7,536 nucleotides of DNA, from positions 1 to 7,536 of the forward strand of contig JBECKQ010000323.1 in NCBI GenBank assembly GCA_040235375.1, written 5' to 3'. The stretch's first letter is position 1, and every line of letters starts with the position of its first letter. Positions 1 to 4,502 of the stretch are shown in pieces. A program made the position numbers and the translations under genes. Source of the DNA: JBECKQ01 sp040235375. Its GTDB lineage: Bacteria; Planctomycetota; Phycisphaerae; UBA1845. Below the pieces are notes generated by a model. That model had not been told where the DNA came from, ran no database searches, and worked only from the letters and a program-made list of their open reading frames with translations.

Positions 1-87
1 CCACATCCGGTCGAACATCCGATTGATCTCGTCCTGGAGGTCGGCCACGGAAAGTTGCCGCCCTCTTCCAAACGGTATCAATGCCAT
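1..87 (-). CDS. Small heat-shock protein (Hsp20 family), N-terminal fragment cut by window edge
   Basis: Reading the minus strand from the ATG at 87 gives 29 open codons up to the window edge. The peptide starts MALIPFGRGR and continues through LQDEINRMFDRMW. A short MALIP-type start followed by an amphipathic helix of the form LQ-x-E-I-N-R-hydrophobic-F-D is typical of bacterial Hsp20 proteins just before the alpha-crystallin domain, which would lie outside the window. Family members are ATP-independent cytoplasmic chaperones that hold unfolding proteins. The start is well supported: GGAGG at 100-96 sits 8 nt upstream of the ATG. A second ATG at 92-90 is out of frame and stops after four codons. 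The alpha-crystallin domain itself is not seen, so the family call rests on this N-terminal signature alone. Confidence 0.7.
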   Translation of the reverse strand, partial: MALIPFGRGRQLSVADLQDEINRMFDRMW

Positions 88-110
88 CGCATGATCCTCC
101 GCTGCAACAG

Positions 111-133
111 GCCGGCGCCGGTTTGGCGCCGGC
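111..133 (-). promoter_or_regulatory. GC-rich hairpin in the hsp20 leader
   Basis: GCCGGCGCC (111-119) and GGCGCCGGC (125-133) form a perfect 9-bp stem around a 5-nt loop. On the hsp20 (minus) strand the hairpin ends 6 nt before the CAGCGGAGG Shine-Dalgarno block at 104-96, so it would sit in the 5' leader. On the plus strand it is followed by a T-rich run (ATTTTCTATTT), which looks like an intrinsic terminator, but no plus-strand gene precedes it here. A role in hsp20 leader folding is inference. Confidence 0.45.
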
Positions 134-170
134 GCCATTTTCTATTTGCGTAGTTCAGTCGCGCTTGCGT

Positions 171-202
171 TGCACTGCTCGAGAGTCTCGAGAGCAGTGG
201 CA
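171..202. repeat. Hairpin repeat, possible divergent fourth copy of the GGCACGG family
   Basis: CACTG (173-177) pairs with CAGTG (195-199), and CTCGAG (178-183) pairs with CTCGAG (187-192), around an AGT triloop, with a 2-nt AG bulge at 193-194. TG (171-172) and CA (201-202) extend the stem past one unpaired G. The layout, a GCAC edge followed by a long stem with a 3-nt loop and then GTGGCAC, matches the other hairpin repeats in this window, but the stem sequence differs completely. The 9-mer GCGCTTGCG lies just before this copy (161-169) and also shortly before the copy at 2531. It could instead be an operator for the hsp20 gene, since it reads as two 8-bp arms (CACTGCTC and GAGCAGTG on the minus strand). 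It does not match the CIRCE consensus. Confidence 0.5.
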
Positions 203-230
203 CGCGGGGGCGCAGTCGCGCCAGCAGGAG

Positions 231-307
231 GGTGGCACGGTTTCGCCGCAGGCGAGGCCCTGGTCTCTCGATTCACGGCCTGTTCCTTCGGGCCGGACCG
301 CGCCACC
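231..307. repeat. Intergenic hairpin repeat, copy 1 (long form)
   Basis: This 77-bp element starts GGTGGCACGG and is roughly 80% identical to the element at 2413-2488. It can fold two ways. In one, GGTGGCACGGT (231-241) pairs with ACCGCGCCACC (297-307) as terminal inverted repeats with one mismatch, enclosing two hairpins: TCGCC/GGCGA with a GCA loop (243-255), and GGCCTG/CGGGCC (277-294). In the other, the first hairpin extends to a 12-bp stem (236-247 with 251-262) with one mismatch. It lies 19 bp past the stop codon of the secreted-protein gene, so it may end or protect that transcript, but no T-run follows on that strand. It has no coding capacity of its own. Confidence 0.75.
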
Positions 308-326
308 CAGTTAGACATCCGCCGCA

Positions 327-2102
327 TTACGGGCCGTTCGGCGTTGGCTGCGGCGAGGCGGCCGGCGGCGCCGGCGCCGGTCCGCCCATCAGGCCCATGT
401 CCTTGAGCGCAACGATCAACTCCATCGGCACCAGCAGGTCCACCTGGTAGCCCGCGGCCCCCACCGGACCGGCCACCAGCGCCAGCGGCGTGGCCACCTT
501 CGGCATCGCCGGCGGCGGCTGCTCATCCGTCAGTTTGCTGATCTCCGCGGTCGTCGACATCAACCGGCTTACCGACAGGTACGCCTCGATCGCCCGCTTA
601 TCGGGCAGTTCCCCCGCCGCCGCCTTCACGCCCGGGGCGTCGTCGAGCGGGGCTTTGTTCGCCTTGGTCGTCGCGATCACCGCCTCCATCCGCTTGCTGC
701 TGCCGCCCAACGTCACCGCAATGTGCTTGTCGTCGACGATGGCGATGCGGAACAGCAGCCCCTCCTGCCCGATGATCTTCTTGACCGTCGCCAGGTCTTC
801 AGGCTTGATCTCCTCGATCTGGCTCATGTCCACGATCAGGTGATCCACCGGCACGTCCGCAACCGTTTCGGCGTCCTCGACGTACCGGACCATCGTCATC
901 GCTTTCTGCACCTCGGGATCGGCGATGAGCCCGCTGGCGAGCAGGTTGACGACCTCCGAAAACTTGCGTGCCAGCACTTTGGCATCGCCGCTCACCTCGA
1001 CGACCTTTGCCAGGCCCACAATGCCGTCCGGACCCGCGGGAAGCGCCGACGCGTCAAATGCCACGTGGCGCACGCTCAACAGCGTGTTCTGAAGAATCTG
1101 CTTGAGCTGCTCGAGCTTCTCCGCATCGACCTTCGCCTTCAACGCCGGATTGGAAAGACCCGCGAGAATCATGTCCGCGTTGTACTTGGCCGCTTCTGCG
1201 CTCGAATGCATGCCCAGCGCGAAGATGTACTCCTCGCCCGGCAGTCCCACGAGCAGCGGTTCCGTGGTGGCACCTCCGGAAACCATTGCCTTGGCGGGCT
1301 CGGTCCCTTCCTTCAGCCCGACGTACAGCCCTGCCTGCACGCCGCCCTTTTCGATCTTCAGCGACACCATCAGGTCGCGGAGCGCCTGGATCTGCTCCAT
1401 CGTCGTGCTGCCACCGCTCGCGCCGGCCAAGATCATGAGCATCGGCTGAATCTGCGGGTCGGACAGAATCGACTCCGCGTTGATCCACACGGCGACATCG
1501 TCCGTCTTAAAGTGATCGAGCTGAGTTGGCGACCAGCGGTTTTGAAGCCCCGCCGTCTCCTGCCCCTTGATCAGCAGCTTGATCGGCTCCGGGCTCTGGG
1601 CCAGTACGGCGAAATCGCCAACCTTCGCCACGTACGACTCCTGCTGCATCAGCATGGCCTTCGAAACGCCTTCAACCGGCTCCTGCGCCTGCAGCGATGT
1701 GGCCAGGGCGTTGTAGTCCGTCACGGGCACGAGAATCACCAGCCCGCCCAGGTAGTTGCCCACCACGTTCGGCACCGGCAGCAAAACGCCGGCCACCCCG
1801 CCGTCGTCGTTGATCCCCGCGCTCAGGCCCATCGCCATCTTTGCCATCTGCAACGCGCTGATCGGCTGCACGTTCAAATGCTGGCTCAGCGCCATCAGCT
1901 TCCGATCCAGCTCGTTCAGATTGCGCACCACAACGACCGCCCATGCGTCCGTCGGTATCACCGATAGCACGTTCGTCGTCCCCTGCGGGGCCGTCTGCTC
2001 GGCCGGCGGCGCCTGCTCACCCTCCTGACCACGGACGGCTGGAGCCAATGCCAGCCCGAGGCACAGAACAAAGACGATCCCTACGCAGTCCCAACGTGTC
2101 AT
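327..2102 (-). CDS. Secreted protein of unknown function, planctomycete-type (591 aa)
   Basis: The frame is open to 2345, but the ATG at 2102 is the likely start. It has GGGGAG 8 nt upstream and begins directly with a signal peptide: MTRWDC, a hydrophobic core at about residues 7-22, and a probable cleavage near VRG|QE at residue 25. The 81 residues upstream of that start look non-coding. The mature protein opens with a Gln/Pro/Ala-rich linker and then a segment reading PTDAWAVVVVRNLNELD. It then alternates beta-rich and helical stretches, including a VGDFAVLAQSPEPIKLLI motif near the middle of its N-terminal half. The last 20 or so residues are Pro/Ala-rich (GGPAPAPPAASPQPTPNGP). No catalytic motif, metal site or further membrane segment is evident. 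The VGDFAVLAQSPE pattern recalls DUF3352-like extracytoplasmic proteins, but that is a weak impression. The protein is exported and probably stays in the periplasm or at the cell surface. Hairpin repeats lie on both sides of the gene. Confidence 0.85.
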   Translation of the reverse strand: MTRWDCVGIVFVLCLGLALAPAVRGQEGEQAPPAEQTAPQGTTNVLSVIPTDAWAVVVVRNLNELDRKLMALSQHLNVQPISALQMAKMAMGLSAGINDDGGVAGVLLPVPNVVGNYLGGLVILVPVTDYNALATSLQAQEPVEGVSKAMLMQQESYVAKVGDFAVLAQSPEPIKLLIKGQETAGLQNRWSPTQLDHFKTDDVAVWINAESILSDPQIQPMLMILAGASGGSTTMEQIQALRDLMVSLKIEKGGVQAGLYVGLKEGTEPAKAMVSGGATTEPLLVGLPGEEYIFALGMHSSAEAAKYNADMILAGLSNPALKAKVDAEKLEQLKQILQNTLLSVRHVAFDASALPAGPDGIVGLAKVVEVSGDAKVLARKFSEVVNLLASGLIADPEVQKAMTMVRYVEDAETVADVPVDHLIVDMSQIEEIKPEDLATVKKIIGQEGLLFRIAIVDDKHIAVTLGGSSKRMEAVIATTKANKAPLDDAPGVKAAAGELPDKRAIEAYLSVSRLMSTTAEISKLTDEQPPPAMPKVATPLALVAGPVGAAGYQVDLLVPMELIVALKDMGLMGGPAPAPPAASPQPTPNGP

Positions 2103-2415
2103 CGCGTCATCTCCCCATGATTCTGGTTGCGTGCCCTTGGATTGCCCGGCGCCGCGCCTGGTTGATCGATTGAATCCGACCCCCGCGCCTGGGCTCGGCA
2201 TGCCAGCGTAATCCGCCCGCGGCAGGACGCAACCCGGCCCGGTCGGAATTCGTCGAGATACCGCCGTTGCGAAGTCCGATCGCCCGATAAGGGGATTCCG
2301 CAGCGTCGTTCTGCCGTTTAAATGGCCATCGCCCGCGGTGATCACGACAGCCGTTGTACCATTCCGCGCCGTTGGCTATCCTGCGCCGGGCGGCGCATTG
2401 TCTCGCTCGACGAAT

Positions 2416-2485
2416 GGCACGGTCTCGCCGCAGGCGAGGTCGTGGTCCCTCGTTCTACGGCCTGTCCTTCGGGCCAGATCGTGCC
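2416..2485. repeat. Intergenic hairpin repeat, copy 2 (long form)
   Basis: This is the second copy of the element at 231-307. GGCACGGTCT (2416-2425) pairs with AGATCGTGCC (2476-2485) with one G-T wobble. CTCGCC-GCA-GGCGAG (2424-2438) and GGCCTG/CGGGCC (2459-2475) form the inner hairpins. In the alternative fold, 2418-2429 pairs with 2433-2444 over 12 positions with two wobbles and no mismatch. Differences from copy 1 largely preserve pairing, which suggests the structure matters or that the element spreads as a folded unit. Confidence 0.75.
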
Positions 2486-2530
2486 CCGCCGCCAAAACGG
2501 ATGCCGCCTGGCAGGCGCTTGCGCTCGACG

Positions 2531-2560
2531 GGTGGCACGGTCTGACGTTGTCAGGCCGTG
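2531..2560. repeat. Intergenic hairpin repeat, copy 3 (short form)
   Basis: This copy starts with the same decamer as copy 1, GGTGGCACGG. CACGGTCTGAC (2536-2546) pairs with GTCAGGCCGTG (2550-2560) over 11 positions with one wobble, around a GTT loop. The outer CACGG edge is kept, but the apical stem and loop are replaced (CTGAC-GTT-GTCAG instead of TCGCC-GCA-GGCGA), and pairing is fully maintained. The shared GTGGTCT follows, but the second hairpin of the long form is absent. It ends 40 bp before the start of the downstream small gene, so it probably lies in or near that gene's promoter or leader. Confidence 0.65.
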
Positions 2561-2600
2561 GTCTACTGCCGAGACGCTCAGTCCGAACCGGAGTGATCCG

Positions 2601-2864
2601 ATGGACGACAAGCAACAAAGAAAGGCTGACAAGAAAGCCACCAAGGCACAGGCCAAGGTCGCCAAGAAAGAGGCTCAAGCTGCCGCGGCCGTAGCAACCG
2701 CCACCACGGCCCCCTCATCGGCAGCGCACAACAGCCCCTCGCCGTCCGAACGCTCCGCCGCCGCGGCCGAACGCCAGGTTCATCTTCAGAAATGGCGAGT
2801 CGCCCTCGCGATTGCCGCGGTGATCGTCGCCCTCGCCACACTGCTCGTGACGCTCAGCGGATAG
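2601..2864 (+). CDS. Small single-pass membrane protein, hypothetical (87 aa)
   Basis: The start at 2601 is chosen because GGAG at 2590-2593 lies 7 nt upstream; the in-frame extension further left runs through hairpin repeats and is unlikely to be translated. Residues 1-25 are very rich in Lys, Ala and Gln (MDDKQQRKADKK), likely a charged helix. Residues 26-60 are a low-complexity Ala/Ser/Thr/Pro linker. Residues 66-84 (VALAIAAVIVALATLLVTL) form one hydrophobic helix that nearly reaches the C-terminus. This is a tail-anchor-like layout, with the basic N-terminal region predicted to be cytoplasmic. I do not recognise a family. The gene is convergent with the cyclophilin gene, 27 bp apart. It could be a false call, but the start signal and clean architecture argue for a real gene. 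Confidence 0.68.
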   Translation: MDDKQQRKADKKATKAQAKVAKKEAQAAAAVATATTAPSSAAHNSPSPSERSAAAAERQVHLQKWRVALAIAAVIVALATLLVTLSG

Positions 2865-2891
2865 CACGCACTGCTGCATCCGAACGCAGGC

Positions 2892-3623
2892 TCACTCGTC
2901 TCCGCCGGTATCTTCCGACTTGGGCTCTGCCCTCTTCTCCGGCTGTTCCTTCTGCTCGATCGGTTTACCCTGGGCATCGACGATCGTCGCCTTCTCGATG
3001 ACCACCGGCGGGTCCGGGTTCACCGCCCCTTCCCGACCACGTCCGGGGTCGTTCGGGCTCGTCACCAGCTTGCTGTTGCGGATCGCGTCCACAACGTCCA
3101 TCCCCTCGACAACCTTGCCGAACACCGCGTACCCGTGTCCGTCACGGCTCGGGTAGTCCAGGTTGGGATTGTCCACGACGTTGATAAAGAACTCCGTCGT
3201 GGCCGAGTTCGGATCCGCCGTCCGCGCCATGGCGATCGTCCCCCGCTCGTTGCTCAGGCCGTTCTTCGACTCGAGCTTGATCGGCTCGTGCACACCCTTC
3301 TTCCGGCGATTGAGGTCGATGTCAAACCCGCCGGCCTGGATCATGAAGTTCGGAATGACGCGATGGAAAACCAATCCGTCGTAATAGCCCTCCCGGACAT
3401 ACGTCAAGAAGTTCTCCACCGTGATCGGAGCCTTTTCGCGGTTCAGCTCCACGATGATGTCTCCCTTGGTCGTGGTCAGCTTCACCCGGGGATTCGCGTC
3501 CTGTGACGGTTTCACCATCTGCTCCTTCTCCTGGCCTGCGGTTTCCTCCTGTGCCAGCGCCTGACCGGCGGCCAAGGCGACCGCCACCGCAGCCGCAAAC
3601 ACGGCAAAAAACGCACTCTTCAT
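2892..3623 (-). CDS. Exported cyclophilin-type peptidyl-prolyl cis-trans isomerase
   Basis: This 243-residue protein catalyses cis-trans isomerisation of X-Pro bonds in folding proteins. Residues 1-24 are a classic signal peptide (MKSAFF, an Ala/Val core, cleavage at ALA|QEE), so it acts outside the cytoplasm. The cyclophilin domain spans about residues 46-216. FHRVIPNFMIQAGG contains the catalytic Arg88 with Phe93, Met94 and Gln96. GTIAMARTADPNSATTEFFI supplies the next part of the active-site cleft, and GYAVFGKVVEGMDVV is the conserved C-terminal strand. Tyr165 replaces the His seen in eukaryotic cyclophilin A, as in other bacterial members. A Lys/Glu-rich tail of about 25 residues follows the domain. 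The start is supported by AGAGGT about 7 nt upstream. A 36-codon frame ends in an ATGA overlap with this start. The gene is divergent from the acyltransferase. Confidence 0.95.
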   Translation of the reverse strand: MKSAFFAVFAAAVAVALAAGQALAQEETAGQEKEQMVKPSQDANPRVKLTTTKGDIIVELNREKAPITVENFLTYVREGYYDGLVFHRVIPNFMIQAGGFDIDLNRRKKGVHEPIKLESKNGLSNERGTIAMARTADPNSATTEFFINVVDNPNLDYPSRDGHGYAVFGKVVEGMDVVDAIRNSKLVTSPNDPGRGREGAVNPDPPVVIEKATIVDAQGKPIEQKEQPEKRAEPKSEDTGGDE

Positions 3624-3814
3624 CGCAACACCTCTTTAATGATTGCTTCGATCGGACGTGGCCCGCCGGATGACTTTCGGCGCCGCCACTTGCCTGTAGG
3701 ATCGCGGGATGCTATCGGTCTGCCAGCCATAGTGCAACAGCCGCCGCCCGCGCGCCGGCCACGACCGACGAAGTGCCGCAGGCGTCTCGACGTTCCGTAC
3801 GCAAGGCCAAAGCG

Positions 3815-4447
3815 ATGCCAGCCGCCGAACGCCCCGCCATCCTTCGCTTTTTTCAGGCCCTCAACGCCGCGGTCTGCCGCGTCTGGTATCGCCTGCACTG
3901 CGACAACCGCTGCACGGTGCCCCCAGTCGGCCCCGCGATCGTGACCGCCAACCACACCTGCTCCGCCGACCCGCTCATGATTTCCGCTGCCTGCCGTTAC
4001 CGCAAAATCTCCTTCTTCATCGCCGAGGAATACTCGAACTACCCCGTCGGCCGGTGGTTTGTTCGCCTCATCGAGTGCATTCCCGTCAACCGCGAAGGTC
4101 GTGACACCGCCGCGACAAAGACGGCCATCCGCCGTCTCCGCAGTGGGGCCGTCCTCGGCATCTTCATTGAAGGTCGCATTCCCGACCCCGGTCAGCAGGC
4201 TGAGCCCAAAGACGGTGTGGCCGTACTCGCCCTGCGCACCGGCGCCCCCGTCATTCCCGTTCATATCAGCGGAAACAAATGGAGGCGGGGCGTCGCCCGC
4301 GGCTTCCTCGCCCGCCACAGGACGCGGCTGCGTTTCGGCAACCCCGTGGATCTGAGCGATCTGCAGAACCGCTCGCGCGAGGACGTCACGACCGCCACGG
4401 CGAGGATATTCCGGGCAATCCAGGACCTCGCCCCGCGCGCAGACTAA
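3815..4447 (+). CDS. PlsC-type lysophospholipid acyltransferase (1-acyl-glycerol-3-phosphate acyltransferase family)
   Basis: From the ATG at 3815 the protein has 210 residues. It carries the four acyltransferase blocks in order. NHTCSADP (46-53) is the HX4D catalytic motif with His47 and Asp52. IPVNREGRD follows (89-97). FIEGRIPD (117-124) is the substrate-binding EG block, with Glu119-Gly120-Arg121 in place of the usual PEGTR. VIPVHISG (146-153) is the last block. The family moves an acyl chain from acyl-ACP or acyl-CoA to a lysophospholipid, usually lysophosphatidate, at the inner membrane. The true substrate cannot be told from sequence. A GTG at 3773 would add 14 residues, but no ribosome binding site precedes it, whereas AAGG at 3803-3806 is spaced 8 nt from the ATG. 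The size is slightly short for the family. It is convergent with the phosphorylase gene, 55 bp apart, with no strong terminator seen between them. Confidence 0.9.
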   Translation: MPAAERPAILRFFQALNAAVCRVWYRLHCDNRCTVPPVGPAIVTANHTCSADPLMISAACRYRKISFFIAEEYSNYPVGRWFVRLIECIPVNREGRDTAATKTAIRRLRSGAVLGIFIEGRIPDPGQQAEPKDGVAVLALRTGAPVIPVHISGNKWRRGVARGFLARHRTRLRFGNPVDLSDLQNRSREDVTTATARIFRAIQDLAPRAD

Positions 4448-4502
4448 CGCCGGGGCCCGTTCCATCAGGTGTGAGCTTGATACACGCGGCGCGACCGATC
4501 CG

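Larger units (their letters stand above)
2103..2600. other. Gene-free intergenic stretch with hairpin repeats
   Basis: About 500 bases separate the divergent secreted-protein gene (start 2102, minus) and small membrane-protein gene (start 2601, plus). The right half holds two hairpin repeats (2416-2485 and 2531-2560) and a minor hairpin CGCCT-GGC-AGGCG just before 2520. In the left half (2103-2412) I see no convincing promoter, RNA gene or repeat. Open frames crossing the stretch have no ribosome binding site and low-complexity Arg/Ala/Gly-rich translations, as expected from random GC-rich DNA. Confidence 0.6.

Noticed and set aside
111..146. Intrinsic terminator on the plus strand (GC stem plus T-rich tail)
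   Set aside because: No plus-strand gene precedes it in the window, and its position fits the hsp20 leader on the opposite strand. It cannot be excluded if an overlapping plus-strand transcript exists.
173..199. CIRCE (HrcA) operator upstream of hsp20
   Set aside because: The dyad has CACTGCTC/GAGCAGTG arms with an 11-nt spacer. CIRCE has TTAGCACTC arms with a 9-nt spacer, and the match is too poor.
723..1967. Long plus-strand open frame (414 codons) antisense to the secreted-protein gene
   Set aside because: It is the mirror of a real gene with a signal peptide and ribosome binding site. Its translation is Arg/His/Leu/Gln-rich with no fold-like pattern, typical of antisense frames in GC-rich DNA.
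2103..2345. 81-residue N-terminal extension of the secreted protein
   Set aside because: The signal peptide begins exactly at the ATG at 2102, which has its own GGGGAG site. The extension is Arg/Gly/Pro-rich and would bury the signal peptide.
3680..3720. Promoter for the acyltransferase (TTGCCT, 17 nt, TATCGG)
   Set aside because: Only 4 of 6 and 3 of 6 consensus bases match, which is expected by chance in a region of this length.
3620..4465. Minus-strand 281-codon frame antisense to the acyltransferase
   Set aside because: The plus strand carries all four acyltransferase motifs. The minus frame is Gly/Ala/Arg-rich and featureless; only its last 36 codons lie outside the acyltransferase gene and are reported separately as a weak possibility.
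4448..4502. Bidirectional terminator between the acyltransferase and glgP genes
   Set aside because: Only a short GGGCCC palindrome is present, with no long stem and no T-run on either strand.
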